From Plumapathes pennacea (taxonomy: Eukaryota; Cnidaria; Anthozoa; Antipatharia; Myriopathidae), in assembly GCA_964036295.1 (NCBI GenBank), contig OZ038471.1:6694001-6758000 (forward strand): a stretch of 64,000 bases of DNA. The letters are read 5' to 3'. The position numbers and the translations under genes were made by a program. Below the pieces are notes generated by a model, which saw only the letters and a list, made by a program, of their open reading frames with translations, did no database searches and was not told the DNA's origin. Each line of letters opens with the position of its first letter. Within the stretch, counting starts at the first letter, position 1. Shown here one piece after another: positions 31,656 to 45,111 of this stretch.

Positions 31656-32397
31656 CTGAAATACAGACGTGAACATGCAATATATTAGTTTACCTTCAAA
31701 ATAACCCGTTAACTACCAAGCTCAAAATGCAGATTCTCTTAACATTTTAAGAAGAAAATATATGGGTGATGAAAAGAGAACTGATAGTTGTCATCTGAGA
31801 AAGGTATCGAAAACCAAGTTTCTCCTTACTGTATAATCATCTCTGGTGAGAATCCAAACGAGAAAGTTGAACTTGATCACTCTCCACATCCGTTCACAAA
31901 ACGACTTCTTTGTTACCTTTTGAGCCGGAAAAATACTTTTTAACTAGTCTTTAACCAGACCTCTGCAGTTTGTTGGCCAAAAACGAGAGGAAAAGAATTT
32001 GCTTAATCCTGGATTAGCTTACGTGCATTAACCCTTTCACTCCCAAGAGTGATCAACTTCAATTTTCTCCCTCAGTTTCTCACCAGAGATATAGTACACA
32101 GTAAGGAGAATTTAGCTTTTGATACCTCACTCAGATGACAGCTGATTAAACTATTAGTTCTCTTTTCATCACCCATATATTTTCTTCTTAAAGGTTGAGA
32201 GAATCTGCATTGGACTTATACACCACCTCCCTTCCTCTTCCTCTCCCTTACATCTCTACCAATATACATCCACAATCATCATGTTATAGCAACCCAGGAT
32301 TACCACTCCTCTCCCTCCAGCTGTCTTAAACTGCCTATTACCAAAATGGGTGGCAACCGCTAATGGGATCTGAAGAGCATATTCAACTGCCTATTAC

Positions 32398-35300
32398 CTT
32401 GTACTGACGCGGTTGCAAAGTAACATCTTCACTCAGTTTACCAGTCACATTGGGTTTGAGTGCCACACCGATGATAGACGAGTTGAGCTGAGCTTCCACT
32501 GGTTTACTGTTATCCATCAAAGATAAAGAAAATCACCTGTCAATCAATCCACCTCACGTATTTTAAGTCTCTACTGACGTTTCATTTGTATGTATATTCT
32601 CTTAATATTTTATGGATCGTCTATTTAATAATACATTTACTTCCTTTCCGAACTTGAGGTTTTTGCCAGAAATGAAAAACGTAAGTGGCATTACTTACTT
32701 GTCAATCAAGTTATGCATGTCCTTGGGCAAGATTTGGTAATCATCTTGAAACATCAAAGCTGTAACCACTCGCTCTTTGTTGTCAGAAAATAAGAAAGAA
32801 ACAAACTGAACATTATTAGTGGGAAAATAAAAATGAATTAGATGACTTGACAATAGTTAATGGTCTACGTTCACCGTTATTAATATCAAAATACCGTAAA
32901 ATTTCTCAAATAATATCCCCACACCCCCAAAAAATGTTTATAAGCCTAACCCTCCCCCCTGAAGGCAAACATCCCTCTGACAATAGCCCTCCCAAATGTA
33001 AGTCAAAATACCAATGACCCGTCTACCGTATGAACCACAGGAACGTCGTCATTATAGTCTTGACGTTTTTATCCCGAACCCCTTCTTGTACTTTAATGTT
33101 ACATTTTGTTACATTGTATGATTCCTTTTGAGTTAGCAATGTCTTATTGACATTTAACAGGGAATAGTAATCCGTGGATCTATTAAATAAACCTCAGTCT
33201 ATAAAACCTAACCTTGTTGTTTAAAAAGTGCCTTGGGGATCTTGAACCAGGGTCCGCTTCCGCTAGAAATGACGCCCGAGAAATTGAACATCACATCTTC
33301 ACTGATGTTAACGGGAACTTTCTGCAAGATCCAAACTAAAAAAGAAATGTTTGAGGAGGTAAACCTAAAAGATCATGCTTTAAGCTAAAGAGAAACACTT
33401 CGTTACATTTTATTTAGTCACAGAGAATAAGATGTTTATTCAATGAAATTTATAACTCAAATTGATATATATCTATAATCTATAAGGAGTCGGGCGACCT
33501 GCAAACTCGTGCATGCACAGCAACAAAAGAACACACAGATACAAGGTCTGTAAATTCAAGATTTTATTGTTAATTCATTATGTTTATTCTAACGTGACGA
33601 GTACAAGCCAATATCATGACATCTTAAGTACGACTTCATGTAAACTCAGTGCAATAACACCCACCACTTAGTTACTTAGTACAAGACACTCTATAGGACA
33701 CTAGTGAAATACTGTAATTCCTCTAATAAGCCCGCTCTAAAATAACTCCTCCCCTCCCCCCTTCCACTTCATCTGCTGCAACTGTGAGCACCCTCGCCCT
33801 ACTCTCTAATAAACCACTCCTCCCCCCCCCTTCTAACGTCTTGCATCATTGGTCAACAAAACAAGAGGGACAGGGAACCTAATCATAGCTTCATTTAAGT
33901 CTGATATACATGTAGGGACACACTGTGGTTGATATAGAAATGGGACCCCTCAATTGACCCTTAACGGCAGTCTCATGTAGGGAAATATCCAAATCGGCTC
34001 TTCTTGTAAAACTCCCTTTACGACGTCTCACTGCACCAACCGTGTATGTCTCATACAGAGGAACCCCTTGCACCTTTTATGAAGAGTGAAATGACCAAAT
34101 ATGGGACAAGGGACATTTCCCTCACGTAAGTCTCATATAGGGAAATATTCCAGCCGTCTCTTCTTGTAAGACTCATATACGGACGTCTCACTGTACCTAT
34201 CATGTATGTCTCATACAGAGGAACCCCTTGCACCCTTCAAGTAAATCAAACTCATGAAAGACTCGACACAAGGTAAGCTTCACTGGGATTCATTATGGGG
34301 AGTTTTAATCTTTATGTTTGTGGAAATGAAGACAACGCGCGCTTTTCTTTTATTACGCCATCCGGCAGCTGTATGCCCGCGCGCATCAATGCACTTTATT
34401 ATTACCTTAATTCTCTTCAGCCAAACTTTAAATAAAACTAACAACTTTACATAATTCAACTAAATGGAACCTTGCCCTGGCAAAGCATTAAACCTCAAAC
34501 GTCAACCCACGTGTCCTACTGTACATATCGAGTACATCATACCGACTAAACTCGCTCTCATATAGAATAGTAACCATTACACAACATAACACACGGATAA
34601 AAATGCTCTGTATCAAAATAAAGCCGACGTCAGTTCATGTCGAATTCTTCACTATAAACAGCTAAAGTAATGAGCTGACTATAAAATTATACACAAGTCT
34701 TCATTTGTTCAATGGTTTGTCTTCTGTCTTTTGCTGTTCGAACTTAGACCTAAAAATGATTAAAATCCGAGAACCTTCCTGGATGCTATAACAAACGCAT
34801 GTCATAACGACCGATTTACCTGAGATTTTAATAGTAGAATAGAACAGTTTCAGTACACGTGGAAGATACAGTTCTGCCGTTTATGGCACGGTTTGCTGCA
34901 TGGTTTGCTGCCCTTCCATTCCCGTCGCTTGAGTACTTTTGCCGCCTCATGTCATGAAGAAGTGCGCCGTGGACAACTTACAAGGCCAAACTTTGAAGTC
35001 TTCCGGAGAACGACAAGGAACACGCTGTGGCTTTTAGTGGAGCAGCGCACCAGAATATCAAAACTGCCAAGTACAGCTACCAAGTGTCCAGGCCGAAGAC
35101 AAGGAGCAAATGGACGTGTCTTCCACCTCGTGTATTACAAATGCCGTAAACTTGTGAAAACTATCGTGACGTCAGCCCCATGGGGGCTCACAGAGCCAAT
35201 CAACTGTCCGAAATATATCAACTGGAATCCTGTGAAATGCAGGCTTCCGTGACAAAACGGGTTTCGGTGAATGGAAAGCATGTCACATTGCGCAAAACGA

Positions 35301-36092
35301 ATAAAAAAAAAATGAAAATGTACCAGAAGTCACACTGGCATGGAAATATGTTGCATTTGTGAATAAAAATTCACAGGGTGTACATGTTCGAAACAGCACT
35401 CAGTTATGGAATTCATTGAACTCAGCGTCCAGGCCACTTACAAGACTCATTCTCGTAAGCGGACAATCCAAGTTATGGACTCTATTTTCGCTTCCCGAGG
35501 GTGTCCGCTTACGGGAGCTTTGACTGCATTATTCTTATTCGTATTATATCGATGTGCTTGTAAAAACTGTAGAAGTAGCCAAAGAAAGAGTGATCAGAAT
35601 AGGGAATGCAAATTTCCAAGCTTTCCAACCATTTCATTCCAGTGCACCGTCTTAGTTTTCCTTGTCTACTCCTGCATACGGTCTCGGAAACATCATTTAC
35701 CGCGCTATGTTTGTTGGGACTTTTTGCAATTGTTTTAAAAGACATACTTTAAAGTCCTTCTTTCCTCCCCCCAATCCATAAAGAGACTTTTGGCCAAGTT
35801 ACATAGTTGATACACCCTGGTTTCCAGGCCTTCTCTCACTTCTAGTGGCCTTCTACCGGGAAAAAGAGGAGGTCTGGAGATCAGGGTGTGGTTGATTATG
35901 AATTCAGAGATATCATAGTTACAGTAATCACTTACCCAAACTGTCGCTCACTCGAAGTGTCCGCATTGGTTCTTTGTTGGAAAGATGTTTGTTTGCATAT
36001 TCAGTTCCAAAATCCTCCAGCACTCGCAGTAACAAGAGAACGTTGACATTTCTGCACGTCTTTAGCACAGTAGATGTCAATGCAGCTGCCTC
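32398..36092 (-). CDS. Gene B GAIN-domain exons
   Basis: 35936-36092, 33213-33335, 32699-32774 and 32398-32506, all open and in phase. The first reads EAAALTSTVLKTCRNVNVLL, differing from A at several residues. The intron between 33335 and 35936 carries a 1.5-kb insertion absent from copy A. Confidence 0.85.
33518..35045. other. ~1.5-kb sequence unique to copy B
   Basis: In copy A the flanks CTCATGCATG and CGCACCAGAATATC are adjacent (about 3770). In copy B they are separated by this stretch. It contains C-rich AATAAACCACTCCTCC-type sequence at 33715-33835 and a tandem duplication at 33891-34233. I see no clear transposon ends or conserved gene. Confidence 0.7.
33891..34233. repeat. Two tandem units of ~160 bp
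   Basis: Both contain GGTGCAAGGGGTTCCTCTGT on the minus strand and each yields a 60-codon minus-strand ORF starting MQGVPLYETY. The units differ at many places. The shared ORF start is probably a by-product of the repeat. Confidence 0.75.
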
Positions 36093-37443
36093 CTAAAGCC
36101 ACATAGAGACAAGTGTGATGAGTATAACTTATCACGTTTTTCAGAAAAAAAAAAAGATACAAAAAAGAATATAAAAATAATTAAGTAAGTAAGTAATAAG
36201 TTTATTTGACTCGAGGTACAAACTATTTACACAGACTAGGTCCAAGAGGGCCGTGTACAAAAGACATATTGACGGATAACAATATTGGAAATATATAATA
36301 GATAAGTGAGAAAATATAATATATACATAACTAAATTATAGAAGAGAATAGAAGTAAGAGGGAATTTGAATCAACAATGGTAGCAACAATGACTTTGAGC
36401 GGTAACAAATTAGATTTAGAAATAGGGATAAGGGTTTTCAGTCCCGCGGGTGGCACACTCTCACCCAAAATTTTGAGTATTACGCCCTCCCCCCCCCCCC
36501 CACCTCACTGAAAGCCCCGACCAATCGGAGGTTCTTCTCACCTTCAAGGACTTCGATTCTCTTATCTTCAATCCCTTAATTTTGTCACTGAACCTCTAAA
36601 CGCAATATTCAAAAGAAACACTTTTAGGGATACATCTAAAACGTTGGTAATGTTTTAGATGCCAACAATTTTCTCTCCATTTGGATGTTTGATCGTGGTT
36701 GGTTTGGTCTGTTGTACTCACAACTTCCTCGTCTACATGTATGTCACTCTGTATGTCTGTGTATTTGTCTATACGTTTGTGCCATGTGTTTGTCAGACTA
36801 CAGTTTATATTTTCTCGTATCCGGCATGCTCTGGTAATACATGATGTCAATCTCTCCAAAACTTCGGTCCTTTACATACCTCTGTCGAGCATGTTTCATT
36901 GATCAGCACTACAACAGAAACAACAAATGATTTGTTAGTGTAATCAGTGAATAGTTATTGGTCAGTGTACTCAGCAAATGAGCGCAACATTTAGATCTGT
37001 TCCCATTGGTGGATACAGTACATCAAACAGCACTTTTGTCTCTTACTATCAGCTGAGATCGAGTTGTTGACTAATATTGGTGACAAAACTGTTCTTCCAA
37101 TTTTGTTTTTGATATCCAAATCACCACCTCTTCAGCCACGTTTTTGTGTACTACAGCCGGATAACTCAAATCCTCAGGCAAACGAAATATAATTCGAGGT
37201 ATTAGAAGTGAGTTATCCGGGCTTCGATATATCGGTATTTAACTATTTTTGAGTACCACTCTACCAAATGTTCATCCAATCACACTCACTGCCACCCCTC
37301 GTCGACTAAAACTTTTAGGTGTGGTTTAATAACCATGTCTAATATTCTGTTAGCAAGAATTAACACTGTTGAGAAATATCAGTGATAGATAACTGTTCAC
37401 AATGTGATAACTGATCACTGAATCACAAGACAAGGCAACGCAC

Positions 37444-38604
37444 CACAAACTCTGTCCTTTATAATCTGCATACTGTTAGATAATCTTGTGAAGTCCGGCG
37501 AGGATAAAGTCAGGCCATTTTGACCTGCTATGTTTTGTAAAACGTCGATGTCAACATCTCCGATCCCAACCGCCACCATCAAGACGCCCTTGCTCTGAAA
37601 AACACAAGAGGGAAACAAACAAACAAACAAACAAATGGCATTTCCTCAATCTTGCGCAAAAACGAATAAACAAACAAATAAACGCTTTCCGACGTGGGGT
37701 GGGGATTAGATACAAAGTAAGCAAAATCTACTACCCTATTTTAGACTAAAATCCTTGAAAATGATACCATTCGAGGCGGCACATATATGGCTTATGTGGC
37801 AGATATATGAGAGTCTCCCCACCGGTAGACAGGTGTACTGCAGGTGATGTTGTTTTCGTTACGTTTCTGGCACTCAAAAAGCCTTAGGTGATGAAGTTTC
37901 AGCAACGTGGTGAAGTTTTCGGTCATACCACTTCTGACAATAAATGGTTTTTTGATTGACTGATAGAACAATGGAATGGCTAACTGACTAATTCTGATCA
38001 ACTGCTGATATATTCACTGACTGGCTGAAAAACTGATAGCAGCTAACTGACCTCGAGTAGTGAAATGATTTCAGGGATCATATATCTTTTTCTGCCAACT
38101 ACCCTGACCAACTACCCTGCTTAACTCATGGACGGACGGGTTGACTAACAAATGTCTGTCTGACCAGCCGATTAACTGACTGACTGACCTCGAGCACTTG
38201 AATAATATCGGGGATCTTGTTTTCGTTCTGGGTAGGTTTTCCATCTGTAAAAACCAGCAAAACGTTCGGTTTGTCGGGCCGGTCTCCTCCAGCAGCAGTG
38301 AACAGACCATTATTTGCCAGGGACAGAGCTTCATCTGTGACCGTGCCACCATACAGTATCTTTATGTTGGAAATTTCCTTATCTAAAGCATCAGGCTTGT
38401 GAAACAATGAATTGGAAAAATTAAACCGCAACTCAACACTTCCCCCAAATACTATCATGCCCACGTGAGTTCCTTCAGAGGAGATGTCGGAAACGTTGAC
38501 TAGGGATCGAAGCGCTGTTTTCAACAGAGGAATGTTTCTCTGTCCAACACTTCCAGAAACATCAACTGCGACTCCCAGATCCAAAATGCCAGAGCACGAG
38601 GATG
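37444..38604 (-). CDS. Gene B vWA exons
   Basis: 38189-38604 carries DVSGSVG, the canonical MIDAS DxSGS form, whereas genes A and C have LS. GGTVTDEA and VFTDGKP are present. 37444-37594 completes the domain and encodes the same residues as gene A. Several substitutions versus A cluster in the first 60 residues. Confidence 0.9.
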
Positions 38605-39193
38605 CTGTAAACAACACAAGGTGATGCGAGGTTGAGAGGAATAGCTTTCCACGATAAAACACCAAGCCCTTTCATTCCTCAAATTGAACAATTTTAATTT
38701 TCTCCTTCAGTTTCTCACCACAAATTATATCACACTGTATAGAAAGAACTTGGATTTGTATACCTTACTGATCCAACTATCAATTATCACTACATCATTC
38801 ATAAATTTAATTTTAAAAGGTTGGGAGAATCTGTATTTTGAGCTTGGAGGCCGGATCCAAGAGAAGATCAGACCAGTTTCCAAACGTGTTAGTGTCCAAT
38901 GCATCGCAAGCTTCTGGGATACGTGCATGCTCCTCCAAAATATGTTTAAGAAGTAGTTCTCCAAATCGTTATTTCCTGCTATTTTCCCAGGGACTGAGAA
39001 ATATATTTGAAAACTCTAACCGGTTTCAATAAACTACGGTCTGGATCCATCCCTGGGTTTGTCCAAAAAATATTCGAATATTTGGGGAAGCATATCTGAA
39101 AAGCGAACTTATGGGTAATGAAAAATTAGTTTTATAGATTTCTCGTAATAAATACAAGGTATAGATTCGGTACAGATTCGATTTCTAGCTTAC

Positions 39194-39229
39194 CTGAACT
39201 CAAATATATCCTCACCAACAAAACTGGAA
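39194..39229 (-). CDS. Gene B signal-peptide exon 2
   Basis: Encodes VPVLLVRIYLSS, as in gene A, with both splice sites kept. It abuts the (TAAAA)n tract on its acceptor side. Confidence 0.82.
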
Positions 39230-39232
39230 CTG

Positions 39233-39452
39233 TAAAAAAATAAAATAATAAATAATAAAAAATAAAAAATAAAAATAAAATAAAATAAAATAAAATAAAA
39301 TAAAATAAAATAAAATAAAATAAAATAAAATAAAATAAAATAAAATAAAATAAAATAAAATAAAATAAAATAAAATAAAATAAAACAAAATAAAATAAAA
39401 TAAAATAAAATAAAAAAATAAAATAAATAAAAAATAAACAAAATAAACAAAA
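39233..39452. repeat. (TAAAA)n microsatellite
   Basis: About 220 bp of mostly pentanucleotide repeat. Copy A has about 70 bp of (TAAA)n at the same place. Confidence 0.95.
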
Positions 39453-41025
39453 CTGTAGACTACAGTGCAGATTTCGTAGCCCGGTTGTTCGAAAGCCGAT
39501 TACGCTAATCTAGGATTACCAGAATTCTTTCTCTCGACCTATCTGCCAATATCCTGCAGGAGTTTTGTTCGAAGATGGATTAAAAAGCTTGTTCCAGCTT
39601 AAAACGTTATCAAGGAAGTCGTTGTGGACGAAACCTATGCATTTTCAGGCTTATAAATGACAAAGAAAATTTGACCTAAACCAGGATTAGCCTAATCGTG
39701 CTTTGAAAAGCCGGCTCTAGTGTAACGCTCGTATAATCTTAGGACTAATTAAGCTAAGAAACTCAATGTTACCAGCTGGACTCGATACTAGACTGTATGC
39801 TAGTCCGATGCTTTTCTATAACACAAGTTGTGCACAAAAAATGAATCGGTGGGGCTTGCACACGACGTTAGCTCGAGTTAGACCGAGTGAGTTACATAGT
39901 AATGGGGACGAACGCTGACCAACGGAAGTGACGTCAAGGACGTGTTTCTGTGGTGTCTTCGCGCCGTCGCCTGGGACGCGCTTGTTTTATGCAACCGTAG
40001 CTTGCTCTCGCAAAGTTGCGCCTATATTACATATTACACAAAGCCCCTTGCGTTTGCATGGTGAACAGCATACACGCTTTAGTGTTTGTCGCGTCTCCCA
40101 GACAACCTGCATAATTATCTTTATATTAGAAGCAAGCAAGCTGGACGGTTTCGTTTCACCTTACTACAAAGAGATTTTAATTACATTTCTCTTATCACGC
40201 CTAGAATTGCACTCCGTGAAACTGAAGATAATCTAGAATTTGTAAAAATAAAAAAATAAAAAAAAATATATAATAAAACGAAGAAGCTACATAAAAATAA
40301 CTTTGTCTTTCCATAGCAGTTGGCGACCCCTCATTTCAGGCCCCGGCAATATAGTGTTCATGGTTTTTCTAGTGCATATTCCGCATTTCATTTAATGTTA
40401 AAAACAAAACTAACTTGGGTTGTACAACGCGCAATTTCAGGTTCATATTTTCCTACTTGATTTTCACTATGTTTTGCCGGCGCATCGCATGATATTTTCC
40501 GGCCATTTAAATTCAAATAAAACATAAACGCATATGCAAAACTCTGACTGTTGAGCGAATTTTCATAATAAAATATCTGTCACACCAGTGGATGACATTT
40601 CTAAAGAGAGTAATATTACCCCAACTCTAATGTGTGTAGTTTACTATACAAAGAAACCAAGCTAAAACCCGTGTCAAGTGAAAAGTAGGAACCCTATTTT
40701 TAAGAAGGCGGCAAAATTAATGTTTGTGGCAAGGAAGCTGCGGTTGCCGCTAACAAGCAATTGCTAATTTTGCGCTGACGCACCATGTATTAGTAACAAT
40801 AGTATCCTAAGGGGAATTTACCAGACATTATCTATTTCACTGAATAGTCGAAATTCACTGAATGGACAACCTTCACCTACATAGGGCAACGAAGCGAAAA
40901 ACACTTTCGTTAACTGATGAGTATTTTGGTTTTCGTATTAGAATCGAGGTATGCCACGTATAGTGAGTCCAATGTTCATATAAATTTGAAAATTAAAACA
41001 AGCGATAAAAAGTCGAATGACTCAC

Positions 41026-41047
41026 CTGCCAATAAAAGAAACTTCAT
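41026..41047 (-). CDS. Gene B first coding exon (MKFLLLA)
   Basis: Same 22 bases as gene A with a phase-1 gtgag donor; splices to 39194-39229. Confidence 0.82.
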
Positions 41048-44000
41048 AATTACAGCAGCAGAAACGAAGCCTCTGTGGTGTGAAAAGTCCTTTGAAATGG
41101 CTCTGGTCAGACGTTAATGCGACAGGGGATCTATGGTAGTTAAAAAAAAACCCACAAGTTAAAAACCCGTAAATGAAGTTCTCGTGTGAAAGACACTAAA
41201 ACTCGTCTCGGTCATCTTTGCAGCACGTTCTTTAATCACACTAATAAGACAATTTAAATGCAGTCAACCAAACACTGCTACACGGGATTTTCTGAATCTT
41301 TGTCCTGTAAATTATCAACTTGAGTTTCTCGTGCAGATTGAAACAGAAGTAATGCACCAATTCTCCCAGCCTGCACTGGACAAATTGTATGAGTAGTTTG
41401 GGAGAATTTATAGCCTGACCATCATGAGCACGAGCAACTCATCTGCGATTTTTTTCTGTTATTTTATCTGGTGCGCTAAATGGTTGCACAAATATGTAGT
41501 TTACTATGGAAAGACATGTGTTCGATCATAATTTCTGAGACTGCAAAGACAAATGGTTTAATAATACAGTAGGAAGGGCCGGTAACAAAATATATTTGCA
41601 TTTTGTATAAGCGAATACTAGAAGTATAGCATTAGCAGGACGAATTAATAAGCCGTTTACTCAAACCATCTTTAAGGTTAGGGAGAATGCATGATGGAAC
41701 ATTTGTCTTAGGGAATGCTTTGAACACACACACAGACAAATGCCAGCAGCTTGGCGAACTATGGTACTAAACGAAAAAAAAAAAAAAACTCAACTGCACT
41801 TCGTTAAACGTCGCTCAGGTAATTTTGGATTAATAAACGGTTGGCTTATATGGCAGGTTTATAATGGATTATATGGTAGGTTGAGTGTATAGTAGAACGG
41901 GTACGGGGATCGTGGGCCTAAGCGACAATATATTCGAAAGTCGAACAACTCACCTGCCTGTAAAAATAACTTTGTCGTAGAGGCGAACATGAAGGTTCAC
42001 TAGGGCGCGGTGCCAAAAAAAACAACAACAACAACAGCAACAACAGACTCTATCTGGTTGAGCGAAGGTTTCAACTGTTCAGTTCCATTCTGACTGATCT
42101 TGATCTGTGAGTTTATAACTGCGCTCCTTTAGCAAAGATCCACTCAAGCGATGTTAATATTGTTCAAGCTTTGTTCCAGTGACGCTATAGTCACGAACGA
42201 AGTGCTATTTGTCAAGGATGATGACATCGGTTTCAAAAAAGATAACAAGTTTCTTCAAGGTACAATTAGCATGTCGTTATTTGAAACTTCGATTTTGAAG
42301 ACAATTTGATCTTGAGAAAACCTATTATGCCAATAGCATAAGACAGGTGATACAGCCCACACATAAGGAAGATCATGCGAATTTATAAAAAGCACTATAA
42401 TGCCCTCGGAAGTGTTCTTTCCGCTCCTGATGATGTCGGTCTGGATGATTAGTCATGTGACAACTGACGTTGCTGTTTGTGACTCGACTCACGGATGTCG
42501 GTCTGGATGATCAGTCATGTGACAACTGATGGCCAATTGAACGCAGACATAATGCTCAGGGGACCGACTGTTTTATTTTAAATTATATTCGTCTTGTCAG
42601 TGGCACGCAGTTTCAGTCCTCATCCTGCGGGGTTTTTATTATTAATATTAATATTATTATTATTACTAGCTTTGTTTAAATTTGAGTGGTGCGTGTATAA
42701 TGACTAATTTTACGAATAATTAACTTTCATATTAACGAATCAAAATTAGAGTCTAATTATGCCAACCTTGCCCGGCTAAACAAAATGTATTATGTGTCAG
42801 CCCATCTGCCGGTAGAAAATGCAAATTAGGGACCGCTCAGAACATGGGCTTCCAAACTAAATTGTTTAATAGATTTGGATTAATATGTTTTCGGCCGTTG
42901 CGAGTCTCTTCGTTTCACTTCGCTCCTTTTTGGCGCCTTAATTTTCAACACATTGTAAAGAGAAATGGGGCTGATAAACAATATTTCAATAGATTGGCGC
43001 TGGAGATGGGGTAACCCTCCTCCTAGGGACCCTAATTATCGTGTGAAAGGAACAAAGAATTTCAATAGAGAAGGGTGACCGTTCTAAGAGGGTGTCCATT
43101 TTTGGAGGGTTACTATCCTTCCATGTAAACAGGGCCTAATTTGTTTGCCAAGATAAAAAATGCAACACGCCAAACTCTATCGCAAAAGGCGTTGCCACTG
43201 CATGCCAACACAATTACTTAGTCATCTTGAAGAGTCACGCAAGTCGCGTTTACACGAGACACATTCACCGCTGTAAAAGCATAGTGTAAAGCAGTAAACA
43301 TACCAAGCGTGTAGACAATGTTCTAAATCTTGGTAAACGAAGTTTAGAACATTAGAAACAAAAGACTGAAAAATACCCGCAAAAATGGGAGTTTACCATC
43401 TATGTTAAATATTTTACCGCGGCGACAGTAGTGTTGCGTGACATGTGTTATGCGCGTACTCTGCTGCTTCTACTGAATATTTTGACAAGTGAGAGAGTAA
43501 CTAAGTAACTAACTGCTAATTGGTATTTGCGTTACTGACGTTAATTTATGCAAGTACCCCCAACATTTTAGAGCGTAACTGAAAGTGTTTGGGGGGCCCC
43601 AAAATTTTATTTTTGAAACCTTAAATACTTGTATTCGACTTGCTCTGAGATATAATTTTGGTCAGAATTTTATGTACGAAGAGCCATATCACTCCCATGA
43701 AAATGGCCAAAATTCCCCCTTCGGCAAAATGGTCGAAAGTATACCATGATCGAAGGTCTCCAATTCAGTTGGAAATATTGTTTTCTTGATATTTCTTTCC
43801 ATGAAAGAATGCCTTAGCTGTTAGCAAATTATATTTAACTTAACACTAACTCGTTGAAAATGAGCAATTTCCAGCGGTTAGGAGGGTCTTCGAGTCAATT
43901 TTCCGTTTTTCCTCTGTAATAAAAAAATTAAAATCAAGCTGAAAGTTTAAATGCTGTTTTACGTAATAGTTAATCTAAAGGTTCTTTGTGACAAAACATG

Positions 44001-45111
44001 AGGGTCAGATTTTTCGGTCCTGTCACCGTGTTCTCGATCCTTACAGAAAGTCACTCTTAAATAATTATATAAATCGCTCCATAGTTTGACTTGTGAATAA
44101 TACCTTCTTGCACTAATAATGACTAATAAAACTACTTCACTTTTTACCTGCTTACTTGTGAATAAACGTTAGGTTCATCATGACTTCCAAATGTTTTCTT
44201 CGACATGCATGCTTATTTTCGAAACTAACATAGCTACTTTTATAATCACTCGACGTGCGTGACGCAAATGACTTGCAAAACAATTTAGGCCCGTTTCAAA
44301 TGTCGAACTTTCCATGTGCCGAACTCAATGCAAATTAGCTCAAACAAAGGATTTTGCTCATTTGCATTGAGTTCGGCACGGCAGGTGGCGCGACGTTTGA
44401 AACGGGCCTTACAACCAAATGACTTTCAAATATTCAACCACCTAGAGCCTGCACGTGGTATGAGCACGTGATCGCCTTGCTTCCTTATCCTAACCAGAAA
44501 TACGATTATCACAGATACCCCCTCGCCCTGGTATGGATGTTTTACAGTTGAAGCCTGCCATTTCGAACTCGGTTAATTCGAAGTCCCCGCTATTTCGAAG
44601 CCAATCCGAATCCCCTTGGATTTACCGTCATTTTTTCAGTCATTTACTATCGGCTATTTCGAACTCGCTTATTTCGAACTGATTCTTGTTCCCCTTGACC
44701 TAAATGCGAGCCTGTTATTTCGAACTCTATGTCAACTTTTATGGACAAGCAACAGAACACATCAGAGCTTAGCTGGGAATATCAAATTTTAATTGAACTC
44801 GTGCTGATTTATTAGTCGATGACGTAATACTGCTTGACAACTTGCAGCGCCCCAGGCGCTTGTAATTTGATGCTAGCTTGGTTATTTCGAATCGGCGCTA
44901 TTTCGAACTTTTTTTTGTGCCCCCCTAGACTTCGAAATAGTGGAGTTCGACTGAACTTGGAAGTCAAGCAAAGTATGGGCTGAAAAATAATCCTTGCGTG
45001 ACACCGTACGCTTTTCTCACGGTGAGGACATCGTCGCGCCAAAATAACTTATGTTGTCTGCTTGACCGGCTGTAGTACGGAAAAAAATGAACATTCGTCA
45101 TTCCGTTTTGT
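41048..45111. other. Upstream region of gene B, duplicate of 9675-13608
   Basis: Collinear with the region upstream of gene A. A B-only insertion of about 135 bp at 42430-42567 holds two copies of GATGTCGGTCTGGATGAT. Homology stops abruptly at GTTCATGCCGCT (45111). No gene apart from the alternative first exon. Confidence 0.75.
41954..41990 (-). CDS. Alternative first exon of gene B
   Basis: Copy of 10552-10588 encoding MFASTTKLFLQA with a phase-1 donor. Confidence 0.58.

Larger units (their letters stand above)
13590..41047 (-). pseudogene. Gene B: vWA-adhesion GPCR interrupted by a 15.2-kb insertion and lacking TM5
   Basis: Recent duplicate of gene A. Exons 5' to 3': 41026-41047, 39194-39229, 38189-38604, 37444-37594, 36880-36908, 36542-36595, 35936-36092, 33213-33335, 32699-32774, 32398-32506, 31597-31655, 31044-31158, TM1 split into 30864-30953 and 15649-15664, then 15276-15387 (TM2), 14403-14553 (TM3), 14063-14147 (TM4), 13814-13940 (TM6), 13590-13739 (TM7 and tail). 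The signal peptide, vWA, GAIN and GPS are open and intact. If translated through the insertion boundary, the chain stops at 30660 after 67 foreign residues, giving about 546 residues with one membrane helix. It could be a pseudogene, a truncated surface protein, or the 5' half of a chimeric receptor with gene D. Confidence 0.8.

Noticed and set aside
33518..35045. Solo LTR interpretation of the copy-B insertion
   Set aside because: I could not find matching TG...CA ends or a convincing target-site duplication.
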